Shown: positions 1-12,500 of the stretch, piece by piece
How positions within the stretch are numbered: the first letter of the stretch is position 1
Layout: each line of letters opens with the position of its first letter
Assembly (NCBI GenBank): GCA_036925085.1
Contig: JAUPFP010000015.1
Location: 4,160,426-4,224,425, forward strand
Origin: Brachycybe producta
Taxonomy: Eukaryota > Arthropoda > Diplopoda > Playtdesmida > Andrognathidae
DNA: 64,000 nucleotides
Direction of reading: 5' to 3'
Program-made: the position numbers and the translations under genes
Notes under the pieces: generated by a model
The model's database searches: none
Told to the model about the DNA's origin: nothing
The model's input: the letters and a program-made list of their open reading frames with translations, nothing else

Positions 1-2337
1 TGTTAACAATTTAAAATTGTGTTCATTACATTTGCCTTCACAATTTATATTAATTTTAATTTTCGAAAAAAAAAAACGTTTAACAAAAACAAAAAACAAA
101 ATTGTGACAAATGTAATGTACCTTAATGTACTTTAAAGAAAATGTACAACGATATGAAACATATGTATGTATTACAACAAATATGATATACAATAAAGCA
201 ATAATTAACATTAATTTTGCATATTACATCTTTTTCGCTATTTAATGACAATTTTTGAAATTTTTTTTGGAAATGTTTATAATGAAGATTTGATAACAAG
301 AGGTAAAAAAAATTTGGGGAAATTTAAGAAAATGACTTTTAAAAAAAATCATTTTCTACATTTTACTCTCGTGATATGAAAAACTTAATTTAATTTAATG
401 TTATGACTTCGTTCTTGTTCGAAAATGAAAAAAAAAAGAGATCGAAATGAAGGAGCTACTAATTAGAATGAATTAAATACTCTCAATTATTTACAAGTGC
501 AAAATAATTATGACAACTAATAATTTCTCTACCAATATGCTTCATTTTTATCAATAAATCAAAAACAATTATTATTTTTGTAAACAAAGCTAATGATTAG
601 AGGCTAGAGTTTTCCTCGAATGAAAATACCAGTTGAACTAGAGTTGTAGGTTAATTCTAGTCTCTAACCAGGAACTATCTGGGCCGCAGTTAGAGGTGGG
701 AACAAACAGGGCACGTCACGTCCAGGGCCCTCATAATTGTAACTGACATCAACAAAAAATATCGATAAAATTAACATATGCAGTTAAAAACTGTTTAACA
801 CGAAATAGAACAGAATGGAATATTTTTTGTATTAAACGAATTTTGTGTTAAAAGAAACAATTTTTAATGCTATATTCTAAAAGATTTTCAGTGTATAAAA
901 TAATACAGTGTAGTATAATTATAAAATAATATTATATAAATATTAATTTAAATCAATACATATTTAGATCAATACAAATATCGCATAGAATCTAAATAAA
1001 TATCCAAAGGGCATTAAGAGCCCCTCAATTATTAAAATGAGGCCCTGGCTTTAATTGAACAAAAGCATAATTGTTTTTGTCTTAATTAATAATATCGTAA
1101 GAATGCCAAAAAAACGAAAATCTCAAAAAAACCGCCGTGAAATTTTTTTTCCTTCTTATCCGATTTTGCAAAAATAAATTTCTATCAAATAATTAATTAT
1201 CTATAATAAAAATCTAACTTCTAAAAAATCTTGTAAAAATGAACACCCACTTTATAAATAATGTACACACTGGCGATAAGTTATTTCTAATAAGTAATAA
1301 CTATATAATTAATTATTTTTTTTTAAAATTATATATCGATTGCAATATATATTTACATAATAAACATGATATCATTTTTGCATTATTAACAAGCCAACAA
1401 AAATTTAATAAAAAAATAATAATAATTGAAAAGCGTAATTAAAAATAATTAAAAGGTTTAGAAGAAGGAGAAAAAAAAAACAATCAAAAGTATTACTTTT
1501 GAGTATTTGCCATTCTAATAATTAAAACTTATTAATTATTGCACTGGGAGAGGAGGAGGGATAATCAGGGAATTTACCAATTGTTATCATTAAGATTTTG
1601 AAACTTAAAACAACTGAAACTTGCAGAGATTCTCGAAACATTATCATTTTGTTCTTCTAGTCTCTAGTGGGAACAAAGTGTCAAATGTGTTCCTTATTAA
1701 CTTCAGTTTCCTCTCAAAATGTACGAAATCTTGGGACCTTAATGTAATTTGTCAAATTTGAATCTTGACAACTATACCTGGGACCATATTTCATAAGCCT
1801 ATTTTGGGTTCACAAATACTGGTGCAGAAACTTAAATTACGATCAATTAAAATAAATTAAAACCACTTTAAATAAATTAAATCCAAAAAAACAATTGAAA
1901 TCAACTAAATCCAATTAAAATCAACTAAATCCAATTAAAACCAATTGATAACAATTAAAACCAATTGAAACCAATTGATATCAATTAAAACCAACTGAAA
2001 CCAATTGATATCAATTAAAACCAACTGAAATAAATAAAAATTGATTAAAATAAAAAAATAAATTATTTTCTAAAACTATCGATCGCCTTCTAATTTAACG
2101 AATAAAGTTAAAATTAGCTACAGTTTGTTCGATCTCAAATGTAACTTACGTTAATGAAGACCAAAATAAAATTATTAATTATTAGAGCAACCACAATGAC
2201 CTTTTTCACATAAAAAGACTGGTTAGAGGCTACAGTTTCTGTAATCAATAACAATAGCAAAAGCATTTAGCTGTCAACTAGAGAAATGTAGATTATAACT
2301 AGTATTTTTGTTTGAAAAAGGATCAATAAATATTTTG
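1..2337. other. Gene-free AT-rich DNA downstream of synapsin
   Basis: No coding signal on either strand. Very AT-rich with A/T runs. It holds remnants of the repeat family with the motif GGTTAGAGGCTAGAG (around 600-640 and 2220-2240) and a degenerate tandem tract at 1866-2040. Short frames such as 1239-1442 are explained by base composition. Confidence 0.6.
1866..2045. repeat. Degenerate tandem repeat, AATTRAAACCA-type units
   Basis: About 15 imperfect units of 10-13 bases such as CCAATTGATA, TCAATTAAAA and CCAACTGAAA follow one another. It is a decayed minisatellite with an alternating CAATTG/AATTAA pattern. Confidence 0.75.
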
Positions 2338-2662
2338 AGGCTCGAATTTTTATGCAATATCATCAAGCGAATGTTTCTCAATCTGTGGCCCAATGTCGGT
2401 CAATTGTAAAGTTAGAGCAACCAACGATAACGATTTTTTTTCAATCAAAACTTTAAGTTGACAACTGATAGTAACCACACATCTAGCCTCTAACCAGCCC
2501 TTTTTTGATTAGAAATAAGCATTATTGCAGTTGTTCTAATAATGCTTGGCTGCTAGCAGAGTACTAATTGTAATGATGATTACGATTACTTCACAATTGG
2601 GCACTTGAGCCACAAATTGAGAAACATTTGCTTGATATTTGCATAAAAATCCGAGCCCCAAA
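2338..2662. mobile_element. hAT-like MITE, TAGGGTTCGGATTT family
   Basis: Inverted ends: GGCTCGAATTTTTATGCA on the left and TGCATAAAAATCCGAGCC on the right. Inside are a palindromic GAGAAACATTTGCTTGATAT segment and GGTTAGAGGCTAGA/TCTAGCCTCTAACC inverted stretches. Other copies are at 21475-21892 and 27980-28595, with a partial one at 57660-57852. The copy at 21475 has an 8-bp duplication, which is the basis for the hAT assignment. Confidence 0.65.
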
Positions 2663-3424
2663 ATAATTATGATTTCCTCTATTAGTTCAAAAATCTCAAA
2701 CGTTAACTAAAGTTTTCATCAAATTGAAAAAAAAAAATCATTTTTTCGAAATATTTTGAGTATTAATTGTAAAACACAAATTTCATATTTTTTTATAAAA
2801 AATTCTTATAATTATTCTAGATTTTATCATTGCAAAATTTATGATAAATCGTCAAAATTGAGAGAAATACGTAAATAATAAAACCAAACGTTACTAATTA
2901 ATTCAAACATTATTATGCTTGTGAGAGTGCATAATAAATTCCTTCACGAATTAACCCAGCTTTCATTGTAGGCCCTTAATTACAATAATAATAATAATAA
3001 AAATAAATAATTAAATAAATGCCGCCGTTTGGCAAAGAAACAATTATTTTTTTCAAATATAAGTGGTCCCTAAAAAACACAAATGGTAACCAAATTATAC
3101 ACAAGTAGAAAAATGAGTGCTTATAAAACGCATTATTTGTCGTAATGTCTGAGATACTAATTAACAAAAGAAAAAATGTAAATGAGAATATGAAAAACGT
3201 GAGCAAGTTGAAAAAAAAAAATGTCAAAAAGTGTGAAGAATAAAAGTTCATATCACTTAATTATAAACGAACTGCTTCATGTTATTGAGGCTGTGTACCC
3301 AACATTTGAAACGCTTCTAACTCAACCGACGACGACGACCGAGGGTTGGAGATGGAGGCTATCTATTAAGAGGGATCACAATAGAGTAATTGAGTGCCCA
3401 GTTGTGCCAGAGACAAGGTCCTTT
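2663..3424. other. Gene-free AT-rich stretch
   Basis: No gene, no family repeat recognised. Contains (AAT)n at 2981-3000 and a short CGACGACGACCGAGG island at 3329-3343. Open frames here show no coding pattern. Confidence 0.5.
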
Positions 3425-3590
3425 CCCCATCATACATACTAAAGAGTAAGGCCAAAAGAGTTACGCGTTTATCACTCAGTGAGACAGTTTAGAGGTTAGA
3501 ATTAAAAAAAAAACTTCCAGATTACAGTAATTGGTAACCTTCCTTTCTACAGATTTCAAAATGATTGCAATAATACTAGCCTCTAAACCT

Positions 3591-3712
3591 GCGATTCTCA
3601 ATGGGTGTGCCGTAGCACACTAGTATGCTGTCAGTTTTGCTAAGCGTGCCACGATTTCTCCAGGCAAACGATACCGTGCCGTGAGCAAATAAAAGTTTGG
3701 GAACCACTGCTT
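3591..3712. mobile_element. Short hAT-like element, GTTCTCAA..TTTGGGAACCACTG type
   Basis: GCGATTCTCAATGGGTGTGC at one end and AGTTTGGGAACCACTGC at the other give inverted ends. The interior has GTGCCGTAGCACACTAGTATGC. The second duplicate at 4031-4555 carries the same element, split by a SINE. This end motif occurs in hAT MITEs of many animals; the family name is inference. Confidence 0.55.
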
Positions 3713-4095
3713 TAAACAGTTTCGTAGACTGAAAAACGCATAGTTCTTTCGAACCTTACTATAACGAAGATCGAGCATGCCGAGACCAAATCAACATCCT
3801 CCACTACCAGTTTACTAAACAGATGATTACTAGTGAAAGGAAATGTCCTTTTCATCACCATACAGTGGAGAGAACTAACGAGTAAGGACAAAAAAGTTAA
3901 GCGTTTTTCATTCTGTGAGACTGTTTAGAGGCTAGAATTTAAAAAAAAACTTTCAGATGAATGGGAACGTTGCAGATTTGCTTCCTTTCTACAGATTTTG
4001 GAATGATTGTAAGAATACTAGCCTCTAAAACACCGGTTATCAAAGGGTGCACCCGTGGCACACTAGTGTGCTGTGACTATTGCTAAGTGTGCCAC

Positions 4096-4500
4096 GATTT
4101 CTTCTTCTTCTTTCCCTGGACCACGTCCCACACAAAGCGGAGTCAGACCGGTTGGATAAATGATGATCAGGCCCGGACTGGCCTGGCCGGCTGACTGGCG
4201 ATCGCGTTGGTCAATTGGGGGCCAAAAGAAAATGGGGGCCAAATGCTGAAGGTTTATAAAGGGCAAATCATTGGTTATTTTGGGGCTGGGGCCAACACAA
4301 TTTCATAGCCGGTGGGGCCAACCACTAGCCAGTCCGGCCCTGATGATGATAATGAAAGTTGCGACCTACGAGTCGAATTTAGTGAAATGTGTTTTACGAT
4401 CAGCTGCTCTGCCCAACGTCAACTCCGAAATGACGGAGAAATTTTGAAAGACAAACAACAACAACAATCATTCCTCGACCGGGATTCGAACCCAAGACCC
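4096..4500 (-). mobile_element. tRNA-derived SINE, interrupted
   Basis: Read on the minus strand, a B-box-like GGGTTCGAATCCCGG (4480-4494) follows GTCTGGAGGGTCTT. A non-tRNA body containing GTTGGGCAGAGCAGCTG runs to a 3' end rich in AAGAAGAAGAA (4097-4110). It sits inside the second hAT-like copy (GTGCCACGATTTCT on one side, GATACTGCGCCGTGAGCA on the other) and is itself broken by the MITE at 4168. The A box is not clear, so the head may be truncated. Confidence 0.6.
4168..4342. mobile_element. hAT MITE, CAGGCCCGGACTGGC ends
   Basis: Inverted ends CAGGCCCGGACTGGC and GCCAGTCCGGCCCTG. A perfect 8-bp target duplication ATGATGAT lies on both sides (4160-4167 and 4343-4350). The interior is GC-rich relative to the region. 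Eight-base duplication and CAG ends are the hAT signature. It is inserted in the SINE, so it is the youngest layer here. Confidence 0.88.
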
Positions 4501-4655
4501 TCCAGACAAAAGATACTGCGCCGTGAGCAGAAAAAAAAGTATGGGAACAACTACTCTAAACAAGTCTGGTAGATTGAAAAACGCATAATTTTTTTGAGCC
4601 TTACTATAACGAACATCGAGCATGCCGATCGAGACCAAATTATCATCCTCCACAA

Positions 4656-5281
4656 GAGCCTGCATAATTCAACCACATTACCTAAAAGCACGGCTGCTAG
4701 CCTCCATCTCCAATCCTTGTCGTCGTTTGAGACGAAAAACCCTTTTTTTTTTGCAACCTTTGCTTATATGTCGTCCACTAATTACGTCATCCTTAGATTC
4801 GTAATTAATGAATGCAGTTCTTACTTCTAAAAACTACGAAAAACGAATAAACAATTCAAGATAAAAATAAACGTATAAAAATAAATTCAAAATTTTAAAT
4901 AAAAAAACTCTCCTTCCTTCTCCCAATAGTCGAAGTCATGCATTTAATATAATTCTTGACATCTAATGTCAATTAATGAGTATTCTCGTGTTATTCATTG
5001 TTCTTTTTGTGACCATTTATCGAAAAATTAACAAATCAAACAAATACATTATTAAACTAAAGTAATGGTTGAACGTCACATGTAACCAGACTAAACTTTA
5101 CCTATGTTTTACCTAAGTAGGTGCAGGAATTGAGGGCCCATTGGTTTTTTTTTTTTTTTTTAGAAGTTTACCGTTTTTTTTAAAAAAAAAAACAACGTTT
5201 ATTCAGAAAAATAAAAAGGAAGAAAGAAATTCAATGATGAAATAATATTTCATGACAATTATCTTTAAAAGTAAACTATTA
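4656..5281. other. Gene-free stretch
   Basis: AT-rich DNA with a 20-base T run near 5143-5162 and an A run near 5183. I see no gene or classified element. Confidence 0.5.
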
Positions 5282-5857
5282 AGGTGGCTCAATAGATATT
5301 TATTTTGTTTTTGTCCCTCCAATCTCCCCATCTCCGCATGGCGCCACTCTGGTAACTAATGCTATATGTTTCATAAATGTTTTTGTTGCAAAATTTGCTC
5401 GCAAAAACGTCAAGCGAACGTTTAATGAAAAAATTCAAATTGTTTTCAAAACTAGAATGGTAAAACATGATGCTAAATGTTTTTTTTTTCATGACAATAT
5501 CTTAAAAAATCAACAATTTTATAGTTGTTTGAAAATGACCCGTGTTTTTAGCTTTTTTTCATTTCAATGAAAAAACTATTTTTCGCCTTTTTGTCCAAAC
5601 TGTCATAAAAAGTTTATTTCAAAAGATATATCATGAAAATACTTTTAGCATTATCACCGACAATTCTAGTCTCGAAAACACTTTGATTTTTTTTTCGTAA
5701 TGTTTCTCCTGGAAAACGTTCGCTTGAAAAATATAAGTTTTCTCAAAACCGCGGGTTAGTGGAAAAGAACTCCTATAGAACATAATAGCCACATCAGCAG
5801 TAGAAAGGGCATATGGAAAGACAAAAACAAAATGAATATCTATTCCGCCAATGACTT
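5282..5857. mobile_element. Element with ends GGTGGCTCAATAGATATTTA
   Basis: The left end reads AAGGTGGCTCAATAGATATT and the right end reads ATGAATATCTATTCCGCC, followed inward on both sides by runs rich in TTTTGTTTTTGTC and its complement. Internal sections repeat GAAAAACGTC/CAAGCGAACG and GATATCATCATGA-like motifs in both orientations. Related copies are at 11650-12170, and the right end recurs at 13330-13375. No clear target duplication was found. Confidence 0.6.
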
Positions 5858-6352
5858 GAGCCAAGTAACTTGAATTTAAGAACAAAAAAAGCTCTGTTTC
5901 TGACGACTGGACGACCGAGAAAGAAAAAACGAAAACCGTCTTTTTCGACCTGTCGTAAAAAAGTTTATTTTAAAAGATATCGTCATAATTATCTTAAAAA
6001 TGCTTTTAGCACATTCCTTTCTAACGAATTTTGAATTTCTTTCTTACATTATTCAAAAGCATTGTTTAATGTAAAACTAAACACAAACAAAGCTGAGAGT
6101 TTTGTCCTACATCAATGTTTTAAGCTTAGCTCTATTAAAGCAATGCTTCAAATCAATTGCTTCTAATAAAAAAAAAACCTTAAGATTAGGGCCCACTTTT
6201 TTTTGGTTTTAAGAAATTCTACTGGTTACATTTATAATGAAACATTTGGGACCATGAGTGATAAAAATGACGGAAGGCTGTCTTTTTCTATTAAGGAGTT
6301 TGTGCCATTTTTTTTTTCTTCGTTCTTTTCGATTTGCAGTTCATTCGTTCGG
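5858..6352. other. Synapsin 3' flank
   Basis: Probable synapsin 3' untranslated region plus flanking DNA, T-rich on the minus strand. Several TTTATT (AATAAA on the minus strand) occur, for instance in AAGTTTATTTTAAAAG near 5958, but these belong to a dispersed repeat, so the cleavage site is undecided. Confidence 0.4.
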
Positions 6353-6534
6353 TTACATATCACCAAAAATACCAGCAAACGTTTTCCTCAAATTTCGCAT
6401 CGTATCGTCGGGATCTTCAGACTTTGGTGGTTGTCCCTCTCCGTTAACTGTCTGTTCACGTCTTCCGACTCCGAGTGGTGGAGCTCGAGACATTTCCGAA
6501 GATTCCGAATCTCTACGACCCGAAGTTTGCGAAG
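6353..6534 (-). CDS. Syn: Synapsin last coding exon (residues 450-509), domain E
   Basis: After the acceptor TCTCAG the frame reads [18 protein letters not shown], a polar linker, then [18 protein letters not shown] and TAA. The last segment matches domain E of long synapsin isoforms (AETIRSLRKSFASLFSD in mammals), which takes part in vesicle clustering. It therefore fixes the 3' end of the coding region. No single convincing polyadenylation site could be chosen downstream. Confidence 0.93.
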
Positions 6535-9500
6535 CTGAGAGTTAGTTAATTAGAAGAGAGAAAGAAAAAAAAAAAAGATCAGGAAACAGGAGAAAGAGAG
6601 AAAAAAAAAAGAGAAGAACAGAAAATTAAGGTTAATTAATGTAAGTTAAATTGAATTAAATAGAAAAAAAGTGTTGTTAGGAAATCTCAAATCCACTGTG
6701 AATAAAAAAAACACTAAGCAACTGAGAAATCAAAAAACTACGACTCCACCCTGGAATGTAAGACACAAAATTGAGCCATATACACAAGGCTTGATCAAAA
6801 AGTTTCCGACTTGGCGTTGTCAAAAAATACCTGGCTTACAAGTTAACTAAGACGGAGCACACTCGAATGAACAACTCGGGAGCGACGGCTACCAAGTCAA
6901 TTCTTCTCGGATCGTTATAAAGGTTGCTCAATACAAGATTGAGAGTTGAAAGATATCGGAGCTGTCGTGGATATGTTGATAATGGTGCTTTTGCTGTTCC
7001 GTTGCCATTTTTGTATGCTTCTTGTATCCGAGCTGACTCGCAAAAGTTGAGCACAGTCGTACTCCACTTGGTTCGGCTCGACTCAGATAAAGCCATCCGA
7101 ATGGGCTCGAATCACATGTTTACACGATACGAGTAGCGACTGAGTGAGCATCAAGAGTGAGCTCGGTCCTAGCGTACTCGTATCGTGAAAACGCAACTTA
7201 AGGTATATTATTACTAGAGATGAGACATCCGAATCCTCGAATCCCGCGAATCTTGAAAAATATTCGAGATTCGAAAACTCGAATCTTCGCCGTTTTTTCG
7301 TCTTTCGAATCCTAACCTAAAAAATTGTTAAAAACTTTGGCGAAATTAGTTTTAACTTCATTGACATCCAATAGAAGCGTTCACTAACGAAAAAAAAAAC
7401 CGTCGATTATTGCAATTTCGGTGGTGGTATCCGGATCACCAATATCATCACCTTGTGGCTACCCTGAGTGAAGCCACACTTGTTTATTATTATTAATTTA
7501 ATAATTAATAATATTTCATTTATTTGTATCTTCTTAATGAATAACATAGGATTCTTACATGAGAGATTCGAGAACCTTTTAGGATTCGGATTCGAGAACA
7601 TTTCGGATTCGCTCCACCTGTAATTATTACCGTAGGCCCGGTATTTTTTACAATGTCAGGTTGGAAACTTTTTGATGAAACCTTGTAATCTTGTAGTTCA
7701 CCTCCAAAACTCACAGTTCGTAACACATGTCACACACACACACACTACAGGGCGTAAACATTTGGTTCTTTATTATTTGGCAGCATTTCAAATATGTTTT
7801 ATGTTAAAAGAAAAACTACTTATACATTTTTTTGAAATGTACGAAAGCTCGTAACTTGCTGTTTTACCTACGGAAAACACACAACAGTCGGGTTTTTGAT
7901 TTAGAATGACGTCGTCACCCACCATTAAATAACAAATTAGCAATGAAAATGAGTTAATTATGAATTTATATGACATGTGCGTGTATTTATGACGGACGTG
8001 GGCCACTTGTTGCAATAGCCTCTCCCCCCCACGTAATTACCGTAAAAAGTTGATTTTAAAAAATATCAACATCAAAGGCCTTTTAGCACATTCATTTACT
8101 CTTCTAGTTTCTAAAAAAACCGTTAAATTTTCTCTTAATTTTCCCTCTAAAAAGCTCAGATAACTTCTTTGTTTTCTCAAATGAAGAAAACGTTGAATAT
8201 CTTTTAGAAACTAGAAAGGTAGCTTAGCTCAATCAGTTACCGAATATTTTCATGTTGATATCTTTCAAAATAAGCTTTTTATGTTCGCTTGAAATTGACC
8301 GAACTGTTCATAATTGAAAGTGAACGCAAGTTAGTTACTTACATTGCGAATCACGTCTCTGCAGTTGAGGCGAACCCTGATAATGTTGATCTCCGACCGA
8401 TGGTAGGATGGAATCGGCGGTCGGAGATCCACCTTGAGACGAGATACTTTGACGAGACGGCGCTTTGCTACAAACAAAAACAAACGAACAACCTATTAAT
8501 TAGCTGTCAAAAAACATCACTATTTATAAATACTTGAATACTCTCAGTTTTAAAAACAATTTGAAAATGGTTTAGAAACTAGAAAAGTAGCCGGAAACAC
8601 ACTTTGAAGAGAATTTTCCATCTAAGATATCTTCAAAAACAAACTTTTTCCTGTAACTGTTTAGAATATTTAGGAATTAGCAAAATCTGAAGTTTTTGGA
8701 AATGATCAAAGATTAGATTTTTTACTCCAACTTTGAAGTAAAAAGTTGGCTATTTTTCAGGTTTTTTTTTTAAAAACAACTTTTGTACACTGACTGTAAT
8801 AATAAGGAACATCAAAGTGTTACATTGGTAAGTGTAACCCTTTTAGTGGATTCACAAGTTCCTGACTTTTTTATTTTTGAAATTTTTTAATTCTCACACA
8901 TTTCCAGATTTTGGAATTTTTAAAATTTTATGAATTTTCGGCCATTTTTAAGCTTTTTGAGACTTCTGAGCTCCGTTAAGCCTTCCTGAGCCCTTATTAC
9001 CATATTTTGGTGGATTTATTTTTTTTCTGCAATTTTTGGCCGTTTTTAGAAAAAATCCAAGGCCTTGATTTTTTTTCCATATTTTGGAATTTTAAAAATT
9101 CTTGAATCTTTGGCCATTTTTAAGCTTTTTGAGACTTCTGAGCCCAATTTTCTGCCGTTTTTTTTTTGGTATTTCAGAAAACAAATTCCCTGACTTTTCC
9201 ATACCTTTATGCTAAATTCTCTGACTAAAAAGTCTGGCAATTTGTTTAAATTTTCTAATTCCATGACATCCTGCACAAAAATCCTCTTAGGCCACTCTTA
9301 TGCACGCGTTTCGTGTCGCGCGACAAACGACAGCAATATTACGTCCGTTCTATAACACCACGGGATCAAAATTAAATGGATCACTTTATGCACTGCCGTC
9401 CGTTCAAGTTGTCATCATTTCTTACAGAACACCGACGGCAAAAAGTTGTGCGACATTTCTAAGGACACGGTTTCTTATGGGTTCTTTTATGCAAACGTGC

Positions 9501-12500
9501 CGTTTCACGGCTGCCAACTCCTCTGTCAGATTACTGTCCATTTGCGTGGAGATTTCGTTGAAAGACTCATTGGCCGATTGGCAGCACTGATACGATTTCC
9601 CCACCCGGAATCTGCCGTGGTCTATCGCGCGACACAAAACGCATGCATAAAAGCAAACATAGACAACACGCGGCAATCTGCCTTCGTGTGTAGAGCGGCA
9701 ATTTGACTTTGTGTGTCGAGCCACACACAAAACGCTTGCATAAAGGCGGCCTTAGGAGCAAACAACTGCTCCTTACGCTCTTCGTGGCTACGTCATCCGC
9801 CGTTACTTTTAAAAATGTAATTTCGACAAAAACAAACCTCAAAGTTGGTTTGCAGTAAGTTTGCATCTTCTGAACAACCAAATCCGTAATGTGACGACGA
9901 TCTTCCTCCTGAGTTTCACCCAACAGAGTCATTGCAGAACCACTGACCTACGAAAAGAATTTTTTTTTAATAAATTAACATATTAAGAGAAAATATCAAA
10001 TAGCTCAAATTAAAAACAAGATACACACACCTCAATTATGTATTCTTTACCGTCTTTACCGCAGATTGCTTCGACGGCACAGATCTCGAGTCCACCGAAC
10101 AATTCGGACACTTCGTCCACCCATAATCTGTACCGATCGTTCATCGGAATCTGTTCCAACATTGCAGATCCCATGTTTGCTTTCCAGTTACCCGAAATGG
10201 ACTTGCGCCTGTCAGAAAAAAAAGTACGAAAAACACTCAAGAGAGATTTATTTACACCGGAAGTAACATTGCTGAAAACACGTGTTATTAGCAATGTTTT
10301 TAATAAATATTTAAAAATCGGCCTATAAAATGTTATAAATTTTTGTTATCAACATTTTTTTTGATAACATTTACTTAATAAGATTGTTAAGATTCTAGAA
10401 ATGTTAATAACATTTTGCTATTAACTTTTCTCAATAACATTTGCTTTTAGCATTTGTTATTTTCCCTCATTAACATATGTCGATAATGTTGTTGCTAACT
10501 TTGTTCTTTGTTAATAGCAGACATTTTGCAAAAACTCTGGAGGCGGTCCTAATCAAAGGATGTTGATAACAAAATGTTACTAGCAATTTATTTCTGTTGT
10601 CAACACTGTTAATAACATTCTACTCGTGGATCCAGTTTCCTGCCGACATGCTATGCCAACATTTTGTTATCGACATTTAATAAAAACAGTAAAAAAAATG
10701 TTAATTAACATATTTGTTATTAACATTTTTGCTATTTCTTATGGTTAAAATCGGGTCTTCAAAAGAGATTTCAAAGCAAAATGGCTGACATACATGAAGG
10801 CCTTGTAATTTCCACCAATCTTCTGAATGTGGATGTCGCATTTACTGTCGACGAATGTTTCGGTCGTACAGTAAGTGTTAGTCACGGCGACGACACTCGC
10901 AATGTCCTGAAAGTCGTAAGGATTCTCGATCTTCATCTTCCCTTGGCCGGAATGCGCGTGTCCGATTTTAACGACCACCGGAAACTTCGGAGTGCTCAAC
11001 TACACCAGAAAACACACACGAAAAAAACGTACAAATTAAACTTTTTCCTTCATCTTCTGTGTGGCAATAAGTAAAATTCAATATTAATATTAATTATTGA
11101 TCTCACATTGGAAGTGAATTTTTTTTAGATTAAAATCAAATTTGCTTTAAAAAAAATAAGGAAAAACAATCAAATAAAATTAATTTCATGAAGATATTTT
11201 TACAAAATAAACGTCTTGTCACATTATTTGAAAACATACCGCCGTCTATATCACTTTAAAAGCGATATAAAACGTTTATTTTGAAAGATATCATCATGAT
11301 CGTCGTCAATATTCAAAACTTTTATGCAAATATATTTTGAAAACGCACAAATTGTGCGATTTTTGCAAATAAAAAATGTATATTATACAGCAAAAAAAAA
11401 ACCGTAGTTAAATAAATGGTTGAAGCAATATAAAATCATGATTCATGATCAAATCAGAAGAAATATTCTAAATTGAAATAATTAAAAATTGCATAAAAAG
11501 CACAAATTACATCATTTTTGAAAATTTTTAATAAAGTTGTATAATTTCAGTTATTTCTTTAAAAAAAAACATAAAATGAAATAATACAATTTTGTGGAAA
11601 TCTTCAAAAATTATGCAATTTGCGTATTTTATGCATTTTTAATTTGGCTTAAGGTGGCTTTATAGATATTTATTTGGCCTTTTATTCCCTACCGGACAGC
11701 ACTAATACTGCAGTGGCTAATAATGCGATTAACCATAGACGTATTTGTAACAAAAAATTGGACGCAAAAACGTCAAACGACGACCCGTTAAAAAAAAATA
11801 TTAAAAAAAAATTCAAATTATTTTCAAAACTAGAATGGTAAAAGAATATGCTAAAAGTTTTTTCATGACAATAACTTAAAAAATAAACAATCTTATTAAG
11901 TTTAGTTTGAAAAGGACCTGGTTTTTTGATTTTCGCATTGACATTTCATGAAAAAATATTTTCGCCATTTTTCAAACTCTCATAAAAAGTTTATTATTAA
12001 AGATATCATCATAAAAAAAAAGCATTTAGCATTATCACCAACTATTCTAGTTTCTAAAACCCTTTGATTTTTTTTCGTAATGAAAAATAGTTCGCATGAA
12101 AAATATAAGTTTTCTCAAAACCGGTAATGGGCAAAGAGATCCTCTCTCCTATATAGAACACAATAACCACGCATAAAATTACTATTTTTAGTCTTCTAGT
12201 TTTTAAACAAAAAATTTTAATTTTCTTCTAGAAATAGTCAAAATAGGTTAGTAGAGCTTTGAAAAGCTGACATTTCCTCTGTATTATTTCAATCACGTGT
12301 ATTTAATACGAAATAAACCTTTTTAAAAGAAATTAATGAATTCAAAAAATTCCAAAGAAAAGTGAATCATTCTTGAAAAAAAAAAGTTAATATTTAATAT
12401 ATAACAAACAACATGGTGTCACAACAAGTATGTCACCCGTTCGTCACACATTATGACGAAACAAATATTTATATTAATAAAAGATTACAATCTTTTAACA

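Larger units (their letters stand above)
3425..4655. repeat. Two-copy tandem segmental duplication
   Basis: Copy one (3425-3815) and copy two (about 3872-4655) share the same order of landmarks: GAGTAAGG.CAAAA.AGTTA.GCGTTT, a run of A, TTCCTTTCTACAGATTT, ACTAGCCTCTAAA, a hAT-like element, GACTGAAAAACGCATA or GATTGAAAAACGCATA, and ACTATAACGAA.ATCGAGCATGCCGA. Copy two is longer because a SINE, itself interrupted by a MITE, is inserted in it. Confidence 0.8.

Noticed and set aside
4470-4510. tRNA gene suggested by GGGTTCGAATCCCGG on the minus strand
   Set aside because: No acceptor stem or clear A box; the B-box belongs to a tRNA-derived SINE.
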